Assembly (NCBI RefSeq): GCF_014270105.1
Contig: NZ_JACNMF010000003.1
Coordinates: 496,001-560,000, forward strand
Reading direction: 5' to 3'
DNA length: 64,000 nt
Source of the DNA: Hyunsoonleella aquatilis
GTDB taxonomy: Bacteria > Bacteroidota > Bacteroidia > Flavobacteriales > Flavobacteriaceae
Below, piece after piece: positions 25,615-34,778 of the stretch (position 1 is the first letter of the stretch; the number at the start of each line of letters is the position of its first letter). The notes under the pieces were generated by a model, which worked only from the letters and a program-made list of their open reading frames with translations, was not told the DNA's origin and did not search any database. The position numbers and the translations under genes are program-made.

Positions 25615-26468
25615 TGATGAAAGTAAATATTGGTGGTGTGCCAGAACACTTTAATTTGGCTTGGTATCTCACTTTGAAAAATGGCGAATACAAAGAAAAG
25701 GGCATCAACCTCCGATGGCAAGATTATCCCGGGGGCACTGGTGCAATGTGCCAAGGCTTGAGGAATCAGGAAATCGATATCGCAGTTATTCTCACGGAAG
25801 GCATCATAAAGGATATCATAGCTGGCAACCCGAGTAAAATTGTCCAAACTTTTGTGCAAACGCCTCTCGTTTGGGGAGTACATGTTGCGCATCATTCAAA
25901 ATATAAAAAAAATAGTGACCTCAAAGGCACAAAAGCCGCTATCAGCCGTTATGGTTCAGGTTCTCACTTAATGGCCTATATCAATGCTCAAAATAATGGT
26001 TGGGATATGGATAGAGATCTTGATTTTGAAGTGATAAAAAACCTGGAGGGCGCCGTGGAAGGTTTGACCAGCAGCCAAGCAGACTATTTTCTTTGGGAAA
26101 AATATACCACCAAGCCTTTGGTAGATGAAGGTGTGTTTCGACGTATAGATGATTGTCCATCACCCTGGCCCTGCTTTGTGATTGCCGTTCGGGAAGATTT
26201 TATCGAGAATCATTGTGCCGAACTCCAAACGATTTTGGAAATTATAAATACGACCACTTCGGAGTTTAAGTATATTCCAAGTATTGATAGGATGATCGCC
26301 AATCGTTACAAACAGCAACTTGAAGATGTGCAAGACTGGTTGACTATTACTGAATGGTCTCAAGAATTGATAGACGAGCCCACAATCATGAACGTACAAA
26401 AGCAACTAAAGGCCCTGGACATCATACCAAAAATTACGGACTATTCAGAACTCACCTTCAAATTGTAG
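25614..26468 (+). CDS. SsuA/THI5-like substrate-binding-fold protein without export signal
   Basis: 284-residue periplasmic-binding-protein fold of the SsuA/THI5 type (KVNIGGVPEHFNLAWYLTLKNGEYKEKGINL, QEIDIAVILTEGIIKDI, SDLKGTKAAISRYGSGSHLMAY). It has no signal peptide or lipobox and no ABC permease or ATPase nearby, so it probably acts in the cytosol, like the fungal homologue Ca3427 recalled from memory. ATG codons at 25614 and 25617 are both possible. The 1-base overlap with the nucleoside phosphorylase suggests a shared pathway, perhaps pyrimidine or thiazole salvage, which is inference. Confidence 0.75.
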   Translation: MMKVNIGGVPEHFNLAWYLTLKNGEYKEKGINLRWQDYPGGTGAMCQGLRNQEIDIAVILTEGIIKDIIAGNPSKIVQTFVQTPLVWGVHVAHHSKYKKNSDLKGTKAAISRYGSGSHLMAYINAQNNGWDMDRDLDFEVIKNLEGAVEGLTSSQADYFLWEKYTTKPLVDEGVFRRIDDCPSPWPCFVIAVREDFIENHCAELQTILEIINTTTSEFKYIPSIDRMIANRYKQQLEDVQDWLTITEWSQELIDEPTIMNVQKQLKALDIIPKITDYSELTFKL

Positions 26469-26553
26469 TAGTACCCTACGAACATAAACTATTGTTAATT
26501 AGTTTCAGACTAATTGCCGTTTATATACTTTTGCAAAAATTAAAAATTTCAAC

Positions 26554-27933
26554 ATGAAAAGAATTTTACTGCCCCTAATATTAGTAACAATTTTTGCGTG
26601 CGATAAAAAAGAAACCAAAGGTGCTATGGACTACGCCCTTATTTCGGGGAAAATCGAGAACAAGAACGGTGTAATAACCGTCAATAGCATGGACAGAACG
26701 TTTAGCGAACCTTTGAATTTTAATGCTGATGGTACCTTTGCGGATACGTTGAATGCCGACAGAAATTCATATGTTATTTTCGATGGTAAAAACCCTGTAT
26801 TTATTCATGTAGAACCCGGTTTCGATTTAAATATTTCGTATGATGCGAACGATTATAACAATTCGATTAAAGTTACCGGAAAAGGTGCCGAAATCAACAG
26901 ATATGTTATAGCCAAAAGGAAAAATGAGAGAGATATTTTTGGTGACCCAAAGCAAACTTTCACTTTGAGCGAAGAGGATTTTAAGAATAAATTCCGTGGC
27001 ATAAGGGATTCTCAAGATTCGTTATTGACTTCCATGGATGGCATTCCAAAGGACTTTATCGAAAAGGAAAAAAGAAGTTTGCATTACTCCTATTTAGGCT
27101 ACCTCTTCAATTATGAAAATGCCTATAAATACTTTACAAAAGACGAAAGTTTTAAGGTTTCTGAAGATTTTCTTTCCGAAATGGATGATGTGGATTATGG
27201 TAATGAAGAGGATTTTGCGTTTTCGCAGGATTACAAGAATTTAGTATCCAACCATTACAGCAAAAAGGCCAAGAAAAAATCAGAAGACGAGACCATTGCT
27301 TATGATATTGCCTATTTAAAAACGTTGAGCGGTATCGAAAATGAAACCATTAAAAATGGATTGTTATTCAGTTTTGCGGAAAGTAGCATGGGATACTCTA
27401 AGGATGTGGAGGAGTTTTACCGATTATACATGGACAATTCTACAAACGCTGAAAACAATGAAGCAATTGAAAAAGTTTACAAGAAATTAACTGGATTGGC
27501 AATTGGCAAACCTTCCCCGAAATTTACGGATTACAAAAATTTTGATGGTAGTACTACGTCGTTAGAAGATTTCAAAGGTAAATACGTTTATATTGATGTT
27601 TGGGCAACATGGTGCGGGCCATGTGTTAGGGAGATTCCATCGCTTAAAAAAGTGGAAAAGCAGTTCCATGATAAAAACATCGAATTTGTAAGTATTTCAA
27701 TCGACAAAGAAAAGGATTTTGAAAAATGGAAAACCATGGTACAGGACAGGGAATTGGGTGGCACACAACTTTTTGCGGATAGCGACTGGAAATCCCAATT
27801 TGTTCAGGAATACGAAATTAAAGGTATCCCCAGGTTTATTTTAATCGATCCGCAAGGGAATATCTTGGATGCCAATGCGCCGAGACCTTCTGATCCTAAA
27901 TTGGTGGAGGTTTTTAATGGATTGAGTATCTAA
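26554..27933 (+). CDS. TlpA-like thioredoxin-domain lipoprotein
   Basis: 459-residue lipoprotein (MKRILLPLILVTIFAC, Cys 16) with an N-terminal beta-rich DUF4369-like part, a helical middle, and a C-terminal TlpA/AhpC-TSA thioredoxin domain. The active site is WATWCGPCVREIPSL with Cys 354 and Cys 357. Further family motifs are GKYVYIDVW, VSISIDKEKDFEKW and the cis-Pro region GIPRFILIDPQG. It probably reduces or isomerises disulfides in the periplasm, or supports cytochrome c maturation. Own transcript with a strong terminator just after the stop. Confidence 0.88.
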   Translation: MKRILLPLILVTIFACDKKETKGAMDYALISGKIENKNGVITVNSMDRTFSEPLNFNADGTFADTLNADRNSYVIFDGKNPVFIHVEPGFDLNISYDANDYNNSIKVTGKGAEINRYVIAKRKNERDIFGDPKQTFTLSEEDFKNKFRGIRDSQDSLLTSMDGIPKDFIEKEKRSLHYSYLGYLFNYENAYKYFTKDESFKVSEDFLSEMDDVDYGNEEDFAFSQDYKNLVSNHYSKKAKKKSEDETIAYDIAYLKTLSGIENETIKNGLLFSFAESSMGYSKDVEEFYRLYMDNSTNAENNEAIEKVYKKLTGLAIGKPSPKFTDYKNFDGSTTSLEDFKGKYVYIDVWATWCGPCVREIPSLKKVEKQFHDKNIEFVSISIDKEKDFEKWKTMVQDRELGGTQLFADSDWKSQFVQEYEIKGIPRFILIDPQGNILDANAPRPSDPKLVEVFNGLSI

Positions 27934-27954
27934 ACCTCCCATTACAAAAGATTT

Positions 27955-27980
27955 AAAGCCACTATTCAGTGGCTTTTTTT
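27955..27980 (+). terminator. Intrinsic terminator overlapping the nnr 3' end
   Basis: Nine-base stem AAAGCCACT/AGTGGCTTT with an ATTC loop and a run of seven T (27974-27980). It ends the TlpA-like gene. The 3' arm is also the last codons and stop of the convergent nnr gene. Confidence 0.85.
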
Positions 27981-29521
27981 GTGTCTTCCTCCTCAGGTTG
28001 AGGCTGTTCGGGCTGTTTGAACAAGTCAATAAACGCTTCCCCCAAATACTCCACAATATGGCTGGCAATCAAGCTTTGATAGCCAAAATCCTCAACGGCA
28101 ATATCAGCTGATCTACCGTGCAGATACACTCCAAAAATAGCACCCACCGAAGGATGGTAGCCCTGGGCAATCAATCCGGTTATAATTCCAGTGAGGACAT
28201 CACCGCTACCAGCGGTGGCCATTCCTGGGTTGCCTGTCGTATTGATGTACAGTTTATCATTAAAAACCGTAATGGTGTTGGCACCCTTAACTACCACGAT
28301 AAGATTGTGCTTTTTTGAAAAGACCTTGACTTTAGCCAGTTTTTCAAAATCATCATTCCACGCTCCAACTAAACGTTCTAATTCCTTAGGATGTGGAGTC
28401 AAAATGGATAATTCTGGCAACAATTTTAAAAGCGATTTCTTTTTAGCCAACATGTTCAATCCATCGGCATCAATCACTAAAGGTGCTTTATTTACTTTCA
28501 AAAATTGCTCAAAAGCTGAAATAGTTTTGGCATCTGTGCCCGCTCCAATCCCAAAGCCAACCACAGTAGGCTCTATATCATATTTAATGGAAGTAATACT
28601 GTTCTCATCAGCATCCGTGATGACCATGGCTTCCGGAAATCCAGCTTGAAGTGCCAGATATCCACATTTGGGTACATAGGCCGTCACCAATCCTGAACCC
28701 GCTGAAAGCGCTCCACGACAAGCCAATGTTACCGCTCCAATCTTCCCATAACTACCGCCTATAATCAAGGTATGGCCAAATTGCCCTTTATGAGAATATT
28801 TATCCCTTGGGATATAGTTGGGCAACACTTCATATTTACTAATTAATTGTGCCTCGGTTTCTGTGGTATTTAAATACTCTGGATTCAAACCAATATCCAA
28901 AACTTCCCACTGAACGGTATACTTTGCGGTTTCTGGTAGAAAAAACACCAATTTAGCCGAAGCAAAACTTAAGGTGAATCCAGCCCAAACTACAGCGTTT
29001 TCATCCGGGACGGGCTTATCCACAAACAACCCAGAAGGTATATCTATGGATAAAGTAAATGCCTTGCTTTTTCTAAAATGGATAAAAAGTCCCTTTACCC
29101 AATCATCAACGGGTCTATTCAATCCTATGCCAAAAACGGCATCAACAATAATATCATTGGGGTGAATCTCAGGAAAATCTTCACTGCAACCCAATAGCGT
29201 CGGCCATTTTTTGGTGACATTCTTTATGCGGTCGTAATTCACCAAAAAATCTTTTGACCTTTTATCACTGCAGTTCACCACATAGACGTTCACTTTATAG
29301 CCATCCAGAATCAAATGCCGACCCAAAACCAATCCATCACCACCATTATTGCCAATGCCACAAAAAATATGAATGGGCACCTGTGCACCCTGCATGCGCC
29401 GGTGCATCCAATTAAAAATCTGTGTGCCCGCACGCTCCATCAAATCCGTAGAACTAATATTTTGCCTCTCGGCAGTCAATTTATCCCCTTTGTATATCTG
29501 TTCCTTAGAAAATATCTTCAT
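27962..29521 (-). CDS. nnr: Bifunctional NAD(P)H-hydrate epimerase / ADP-dependent dehydratase
   Basis: 519-residue repair enzyme with two domains. The N-terminal YjeF_N (about 1-210) interconverts R and S hydrates of damaged NAD(P)H (GIGNNGGDGLVLGRHL, DAVFGIGLNRPV, DIPSGL). The C-terminal ribokinase-like domain (about 225-500) dehydrates the S form with ADP (HTLIIGGSYGKIGAVTLA, VIDADGLNML, LTPHPKELERL, NPGMATAGSGDVLTGI). The acidic tail EEEDTKKATE is unusual, and its last codons double as a terminator stem. Standard length for the bifunctional form. Confidence 0.95.
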   Translation of the reverse strand: MKIFSKEQIYKGDKLTAERQNISSTDLMERAGTQIFNWMHRRMQGAQVPIHIFCGIGNNGGDGLVLGRHLILDGYKVNVYVVNCSDKRSKDFLVNYDRIKNVTKKWPTLLGCSEDFPEIHPNDIIVDAVFGIGLNRPVDDWVKGLFIHFRKSKAFTLSIDIPSGLFVDKPVPDENAVVWAGFTLSFASAKLVFFLPETAKYTVQWEVLDIGLNPEYLNTTETEAQLISKYEVLPNYIPRDKYSHKGQFGHTLIIGGSYGKIGAVTLACRGALSAGSGLVTAYVPKCGYLALQAGFPEAMVITDADENSITSIKYDIEPTVVGFGIGAGTDAKTISAFEQFLKVNKAPLVIDADGLNMLAKKKSLLKLLPELSILTPHPKELERLVGAWNDDFEKLAKVKVFSKKHNLIVVVKGANTITVFNDKLYINTTGNPGMATAGSGDVLTGIITGLIAQGYHPSVGAIFGVYLHGRSADIAVEDFGYQSLIASHIVEYLGEAFIDLFKQPEQPQPEEEDTKKATE

Positions 29522-29633
29522 TATTAAATTTTTAATGCCTTTTCAAAATCATTTGTTTTATCAAAAGAAAAACGCCTCCTTGTGAGAATTCAGCAAAAAA
29601 TAAATTTTAGTTTTTTTATTAGGCTAAATGTAA

Positions 29634-29641
29634 TACTTTTG
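29634..29641 (+). promoter_or_regulatory. Candidate -7 box of the thr operon
   Basis: TACTTTTG is an exact match to the Bacteroidota sigma-ABfr -7 consensus TAnnTTTG, 20 bp before the leader-peptide ATG. No clear TTG at -33, so this is a candidate only. Confidence 0.4.
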
Positions 29642-29660
29642 GGCTTTATTATTCAACATT

Positions 29661-29768
29661 ATGCATTCAATGTGTCAAAATACGGGTGTTTTTGCGTCTT
29701 CTATTCTTGGAGGAACTACTCTTATTTTTGGGTGCACCACAAATATTACAACCCCTTGGGGTTGCTAA
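29661..29768 (+). CDS. thrL: thr operon leader peptide
   Basis: 35-residue ORF in the thr leader, from ATG 29661 (or in-frame ATG 29670) to TAA 29766-29768. Thr and Ile crowd its second half: ILGGTTLIFGCTTNITTPWGC contains six Thr and three Ile codons in residues 15-31, and Thr makes up 7 of 35 overall. The stop codon overlaps the antiterminator arm AATTACA (29767-29773). This is the expected logic of a ribosome-stalling leader that senses charged tRNA-Thr (and tRNA-Ile), as for E. coli thrL. It has no homology-based support here; the call rests on composition and position. Confidence 0.75.
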   Translation: MHSMCQNTGVFASSILGGTTLIFGCTTNITTPWGC

Positions 29769-29817
29769 TTACATTAACTTCGGTCTGTCGTTGTAATTTC
29801 AAAAATTACAAGTTTTT
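29767..29817 (+). promoter_or_regulatory. thr attenuator: antiterminator and terminator
   Basis: Terminator: TTGTAATTT (29791-29799) and AAATTACAA (29803-29811) form a 9-bp stem with a CAA loop followed by GTTTTT. Antiterminator: AATTACA (29767-29773) pairs perfectly with TGTAATT (29792-29798), inside the terminator's 5' arm, so the two are mutually exclusive. A ribosome that finishes the leader covers AATTACA and permits termination. One stalled at Thr codons leaves it free. An AACCCC/GGGGTT hairpin over the last Thr codons may act as the pause. Confidence 0.75.
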
Positions 29818-29850
29818 AAGTATTTACTATTTCAATCAATTGATTAAAAC

Positions 29851-32295
29851 ATGAAGGTTTTAAAATTCGGAGGGACTTCTGTAGGTTCTTCAAAAAATAT
29901 AAATAAAGTCATCGATATTTTAGATGATTATTCAAAAAGCAGTAAAGTTATTTGCGTGGTATCCGCGGTTGGAGGTATTACCGACAAACTGCTTTTAGCC
30001 GGAAAACAGGCACAAAACAAGGACAAGGAATATCTTGAAACATTCAATATTATAAGGGACATACATTTCAGTATCGTCAACGAGCTTAATCCTAATGGTA
30101 ACAAAGCGATTGTTAATTATGTTGAGGATAAATTGGAGGCACTAAAAAGCCTTTTGGAAGGTATATTCCTCATCAATGAACTTTCTCCTAAAACTTCGGA
30201 TAAGTTAGTAAGTTTTGGGGAAGCTTTGTCATCTTTCATAATAGCCGAAACAATGAAAGTTAGAGGGCTTTCCACAAAGCGGAAAAACTCCAGAAAACTG
30301 GTAATCACCAATTCTAATTTCACTAAAGCTGAAGTAGATTTTGAAGTGACGAACACAAATATTACCGAATATTTTGAAACTGCAGAAGAGCAGATTACCA
30401 TACTCCCTGGGTTTATTTCAAGTTCTGCCAGTGGCGAGCAAACTACTTTGGGTCGCGGTGGCTCGGATTTTACTGCAGCTATCGTTGCGGCAGCTTTAAA
30501 AGTGGAGCAATTGGAAATTTGGACAGATGTGAGCGGGATGTTTACAACCAACCCAAAATTGGTAAAACAGGCTTACCCTATTAAAACCATTTCCTATCAG
30601 GAAGCCATGGAACTCTCCCACTTTGGAGCTAAAGTATTGTACCCCCCAACGGTGCAACCCGTATTGGATTTGGAAATTCCGATTCATATTAAGAACACTA
30701 TGGAGCCTGAAGATATGGGTACTATAGTTTCAAAAAATGCAAACGGTTCAGCATCACCAGTAAAGGGTATCAGCAACATTTCCAATATCGCATTGTTGAC
30801 GCTTCAAGGCAGTGGCATGGTGGGTATTCCGGGGTTTTCTAAACGTTTGTTTGAAACCCTTTCAAATGAAAAAATCAATGTTATTTTAATCACTCAGGCA
30901 TCTTCGGAACACTCTATATGTTTGGGTATTGAGAAAAAGGATGTTGAAATCGCCAAAACGGCTATCGATATCACCTTTGAAAATGAAATCGCATTGCATA
31001 AAATTGACCCATTAATAGTTGAAACTGACTTGGCAATCGTGGCTTTGGTGGGCGACAATATGAAAAACCATCAAGGCATCAGCGGTAAAATGTTCAGTGC
31101 ATTGGGCAAGAATAATGTTAATGTGAGGGCCATTGCACAAGGTGCTTCTGAAAAAAATATTTCTATTGTTATTGAGGAAAGTGACGTAAAGAAAGCTTTG
31201 AATACCTTACATGAAGCCTTTTTCGAAACTATTACAAAGCAATTGAATGTTTTTATTACCGGTGTTGGAAATGTAGGCGAACGCTTAGTAGAACAAATCA
31301 AACAACAGAAAAAATACCTGAAGGAAAACTTGAAAATCAACTTGCGGGTGGCGGGTCTTTCCAACTCAAGGAAAATGCTATTTGATGACGGAGGCATTGA
31401 TTTGAAAAATTGGAAAGAGCAATTGGCCAATGGCGAAGAAGCCTCTTTGTTTGGCTTTTTTGAAAAGGCAAAATCCATGAATTTGCGAAATAGCATTTTT
31501 GTGGATGTTACTGCAAACGCTGACGTTGCCGATTTATATGAGAAGTATTTAAGAGAAAGTATTGCGGTAGTAGCTTGTAATAAAATTGCTTGTTCCAGTG
31601 ACTTTGAAAAGTACAAGGACTTGAAAAGACTGTCTTTAAAGTACAATGCGCCTTTCTTGTTTGAAACCAATGTAGGTGCAGGTTTGCCGATTATTGACAC
31701 ATTAGGGAATTTGATGGCTTCGGGCGATAAAGTCAATTCCATTCAGGCCGTTTTATCTGGAAGTTTAAATTTCGTCTTCAACAACTTCAACGATACCAAT
31801 AAGTTTTATGATGTGGTGAAGCAAGCTGGTGCTGAAGGTTATACCGAACCCGACCCGAGGATTGATTTAAGCGGTGTGGACGTAGCCCGGAAAATATTGA
31901 TTTTAGCTAGGGAAAGTGGCGTTGAAATGAACTTGGAAGATATTGACAATCAATCCTTTCTTTCGCCTGCTGGATTAAAAAGTGGTTCAGTGGATGAGTT
32001 TTATGATACGTTGATTGCTGATGAAGACCATTATCAGTCTTTATATGCTTCCGCGAAAGCGAATAATTGCCAATTGAAGTATGTGGCAAAATTTGATAAT
32101 GGCAAGGCAAGTGTGGGATTACAGGAAATTCCTGAAGGACATCCATTTTACAACTTGGAAGGTAGCGATAATATTGTCATGTTTTACACAGAGCGTTACC
32201 CAAAACAGCCGATGATTATTAAAGGAGCCGGAGCCGGAGCTGATGTTACGGCTTCCGGATTGTTTGCCGATATTATAAGGTTAGCTAACGACTAA
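29851..32295 (+). CDS. thrA: Bifunctional aspartokinase / homoserine dehydrogenase I
   Basis: 814-residue fusion catalysing the first and third steps from aspartate to threonine. The aspartokinase domain (1 to about 290) opens MKVLKFGGTSVGSSKNI and has LGRGGSDFTAA. ACT regulatory repeats (about 310-460) include NISIVIEE. The homoserine dehydrogenase domain starts near residue 466 (VFITGVGNVGERLV), with FVDVTANADVADLY, AVVACNKIA and QAVLSGSLNFVFN. Length and domain order match E. coli ThrA. First structural gene after the attenuator; allosteric control by threonine is expected from the ACT domains. Confidence 0.97.
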   Translation: MKVLKFGGTSVGSSKNINKVIDILDDYSKSSKVICVVSAVGGITDKLLLAGKQAQNKDKEYLETFNIIRDIHFSIVNELNPNGNKAIVNYVEDKLEALKSLLEGIFLINELSPKTSDKLVSFGEALSSFIIAETMKVRGLSTKRKNSRKLVITNSNFTKAEVDFEVTNTNITEYFETAEEQITILPGFISSSASGEQTTLGRGGSDFTAAIVAAALKVEQLEIWTDVSGMFTTNPKLVKQAYPIKTISYQEAMELSHFGAKVLYPPTVQPVLDLEIPIHIKNTMEPEDMGTIVSKNANGSASPVKGISNISNIALLTLQGSGMVGIPGFSKRLFETLSNEKINVILITQASSEHSICLGIEKKDVEIAKTAIDITFENEIALHKIDPLIVETDLAIVALVGDNMKNHQGISGKMFSALGKNNVNVRAIAQGASEKNISIVIEESDVKKALNTLHEAFFETITKQLNVFITGVGNVGERLVEQIKQQKKYLKENLKINLRVAGLSNSRKMLFDDGGIDLKNWKEQLANGEEASLFGFFEKAKSMNLRNSIFVDVTANADVADLYEKYLRESIAVVACNKIACSSDFEKYKDLKRLSLKYNAPFLFETNVGAGLPIIDTLGNLMASGDKVNSIQAVLSGSLNFVFNNFNDTNKFYDVVKQAGAEGYTEPDPRIDLSGVDVARKILILARESGVEMNLEDIDNQSFLSPAGLKSGSVDEFYDTLIADEDHYQSLYASAKANNCQLKYVAKFDNGKASVGLQEIPEGHPFYNLEGSDNIVMFYTERYPKQPMIIKGAGAGADVTASGLFADIIRLAND

Positions 32296-32375
32296 TTTCT
32301 ACTTAAAAGATGAAATTGCATAAAAGAAGTTCCAGCTATTGTTCCAGTGCGGCCGAGAACTATTTAATAGATAAA

Positions 32376-33299
32376 ATGAACGAAATAAAGATATTTTCAC
32401 CTGCAACCGTAGCCAACGTTTCCTGTGGCTTTGATGTTTTGGGCTTTTGCTTGGACAGTGTTGGGGACGAAATGGTGATTCGAAAAATTGAAAAAAAAGG
32501 TATCTATATATCGCATGTTGAAGGGTTTGATTTACCTTATGAAGCTGAGAAAAATGTTGCGGGAGTGTCTGCTTTGGCCATGTATGAGGCGATTGATGTA
32601 GATTTTGGATTCGAGATTGAAATCTATAAAAACATAAAGCCTGGCAGTGGTATTGGAAGTAGTGCTGCAAGTGCCGTGGGGAGTGTTTTTGGTATGAACG
32701 AATTAATCGGACGCCCATTTAATAATACACAATTAACAGAGTTTGCCATCAAAGGTGAAGCTTTGGCCAGTAAATGTGAACATGCAGATAACCTTGCCCC
32801 TGCTCTTTTTGGTGGTTTTACGTTGGTAAAAAGTGTAGCGCCTCTAAAGATACTGGAATTGCCAACCCCCAGTGATTTATGTGCAACAATCATTCATCCT
32901 CAAATTGAAATCAAAACTTCAGAATCCCGAGGTTTGCTGCCGAATGAAGTCCCGTTGAACGATGCCATTACCCAATGGGCAAATCTCGGAAGCCTAGTTC
33001 ATGCCTTGCATACTAGCGATTTCGATTTGATGAAAAGCGCATTGACAGATGTAGTTGTGGAACCTCACAGAAGCAAGCTCATCCCATTATTTAACGAAGT
33101 AAAAGAAGCGTCTTTGAATGCAGGTGCTTTAGGTGCTGGAATTTCAGGGTCAGGACCATCAATTTTTACCTTAAGTAAAGGTTTAGAGCAGGCAAATATC
33201 GTTAAAGAAGCAATGCAAAGTATTTATGCTGATTCTGATATAGATTTTGATATCCACGTTTCAAAAATAAATACCAAAGGCATAAAAATCATAAATTAA
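32376..33299 (+). CDS. thrB: Homoserine kinase
   Basis: GHMP-family kinase, 307 residues, phosphorylating homoserine to O-phosphohomoserine. ATG 32376 gives the normal start MNEIKIFSPATVANVSCGFD; the frame is open to 32310 but the extra 22 residues are Ser/Cys-rich and unlike the family. The ATP loop PGSGIGSSAASAVGSV is at about 88-103, and the third motif GAGISGSGPSIFTL is near 265. Second gene of the thr operon, 80 bp after thrA. Confidence 0.96.
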   Translation: MNEIKIFSPATVANVSCGFDVLGFCLDSVGDEMVIRKIEKKGIYISHVEGFDLPYEAEKNVAGVSALAMYEAIDVDFGFEIEIYKNIKPGSGIGSSAASAVGSVFGMNELIGRPFNNTQLTEFAIKGEALASKCEHADNLAPALFGGFTLVKSVAPLKILELPTPSDLCATIIHPQIEIKTSESRGLLPNEVPLNDAITQWANLGSLVHALHTSDFDLMKSALTDVVVEPHRSKLIPLFNEVKEASLNAGALGAGISGSGPSIFTLSKGLEQANIVKEAMQSIYADSDIDFDIHVSKINTKGIKIIN

Positions 33300-33409
33300 T
33301 TAGACGATGTCATTTCGGCCCCAAGGTTTCGGGGGAGAAATTTCACCAAGTAAATAAAAACCCGGTTTCAGCTTCGGTCTTCCGTCTTCTGTCATCGGTC
33401 CATTAAAAA
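33300..33409. repeat. Spacer with repeat-like sequence between thrB and thrC
   Basis: 110-bp gap within the operon. It contains a GC-richer stretch (GGCCCCAAGG...GGGGGAG, about 33318-33339) and a run of near-repeats of 'ttcggtcttccgtcttctgtcatcggtc' type (about 33368-33400). The style resembles the dispersed spacer repeats elsewhere in the window. No terminator or start-like structure. Confidence 0.4.
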
Positions 33410-34714
33410 ATGAATTACTATTCACTCAACCATAAAGCACCAGATTCAACCTTCAAAAATGCGGTAATCAAAGGTTTGGCACCAGATAAAGGGTTGTATT
33501 TTCCCGAAAGCATTACTCCATTACCAAAATCGTTTTGGGATAACTTCGATAGTTTATCTTATGATGAAATAGCTTTTGAAGCCATCAAGCAATTTGTGTT
33601 GCCTGAAATCCCTGAAGATGTTTTAAGAAACATTGTGGAAGAAACATTGTCGTTTGACTTTCCAGTGGTGAAGTTGAATGAGGATATATCTACATTAGAA
33701 TTGTTCCATGGCCCTACTATGGCGTTTAAAGATGTTGGCGCCCGATTTATGGCGCGTTGTCTTGGATATTTTAATTGCGATAATGACAGGGAAGTTACTG
33801 TTTTGGTAGCCACTTCTGGCGATACCGGTGGCGCTGTTGCCAATGGATTTTTAGGTGTGAAAGGAGTGAACGTGGTGATACTTTATCCTAACGGAAAGGT
33901 AAGCGATATCCAGGAAAAACAATTGACTACCCTTGGCCAAAATATTAAGGCATTAGAAGTTAACGGTACGTTTGATGATTGTCAAGCCATGGTAAAACGG
34001 GCATTTTTGGACGAAAGCCTGACCAGCAAAATGCAATTAACTTCGGCTAATTCTATAAATGTCGCACGTTGGTTACCTCAGTTGTTCTATTTTATGTTTG
34101 CTTATAAGCAATTGCATAAGGAACATGAAGATATTGTATTTTCGATCCCTAGTGGCAATTTTGGCAATATTTGCGCGGGTATGATGGCTCAACAATTAGG
34201 TTTGCCTATAAAACATTTTATCGCTTCAAACAATATGAACAATGTTGTTACAAGATATCTACAATCACAATTATACGAACCCCGTCCGTCAATACAAACT
34301 ATCAGTAATGCCATGGATGTTGGGGCTCCGAGTAACTTTATTCGCATTCTGGAAATTTATAAAAACACGTTTGAAACCCTAAAGGACAACGTTTCTTCCT
34401 ATAGCTTTACGGATGAAGAAACCAAGGAGGCAATGTTGGAAATCTATACCAACTATAACTATGTAGCTGATCCTCATGGCGCTGTGGGATACCTGGGTTG
34501 CAAATCTTACCAAAAGAAAAACCCCAATGCCCATTGCGTGTTTTTGGAAACCGCTCACCCGACAAAGTTTTTGGATGTAGTTGAAGAAGTTATTAGGCAA
34601 GAACAATCGCTGCCCGAACAAATTCAATCTGTTATGGGCAAGGAAAAAGAATCAACTATAATTTCTGCCTATGAGGAGCTAAAACATTTTCTGCTTTCAA
34701 ATAAGAGTGAGTAA
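33410..34714 (+). CDS. thrC: Threonine synthase
   Basis: PLP enzyme of 434 residues converting O-phosphohomoserine to threonine. MNYYSLNHKAPDSTFKNAVIKGLAPDKGLYFPE is the usual short-type start. The PLP lysine is K107 in GPTMAFKDVGARF. ATSGDTGGAVANGFLG holds the phosphate-binding loop, with SANSINVARWLPQ and IPSGNFGN further on. Length agrees with the fungal/enterobacterial class. Last biosynthetic gene of the thr operon. Confidence 0.97.
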   Translation: MNYYSLNHKAPDSTFKNAVIKGLAPDKGLYFPESITPLPKSFWDNFDSLSYDEIAFEAIKQFVLPEIPEDVLRNIVEETLSFDFPVVKLNEDISTLELFHGPTMAFKDVGARFMARCLGYFNCDNDREVTVLVATSGDTGGAVANGFLGVKGVNVVILYPNGKVSDIQEKQLTTLGQNIKALEVNGTFDDCQAMVKRAFLDESLTSKMQLTSANSINVARWLPQLFYFMFAYKQLHKEHEDIVFSIPSGNFGNICAGMMAQQLGLPIKHFIASNNMNNVVTRYLQSQLYEPRPSIQTISNAMDVGAPSNFIRILEIYKNTFETLKDNVSSYSFTDEETKEAMLEIYTNYNYVADPHGAVGYLGCKSYQKKNPNAHCVFLETAHPTKFLDVVEEVIRQEQSLPEQIQSVMGKEKESTIISAYEELKHFLLSNKSE

Positions 34715-34778
34715 TACAGGATACCTCATGATGGTTTTGGTTGTTATTTTTTCGAAATTGCAGACAAAACAGCATGCT

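Noticed and set aside
29582-29854. 90-residue GTG-started ORF across the thr leader
   Set aside because: Overlaps the leader peptide and attenuator in another frame and runs into the thrA start; it has no domain.
31071-31742. 223-residue antisense ORF within thrA
   Set aside because: Shadow of thrA on the opposite strand; Ser/Phe-rich with no family features.
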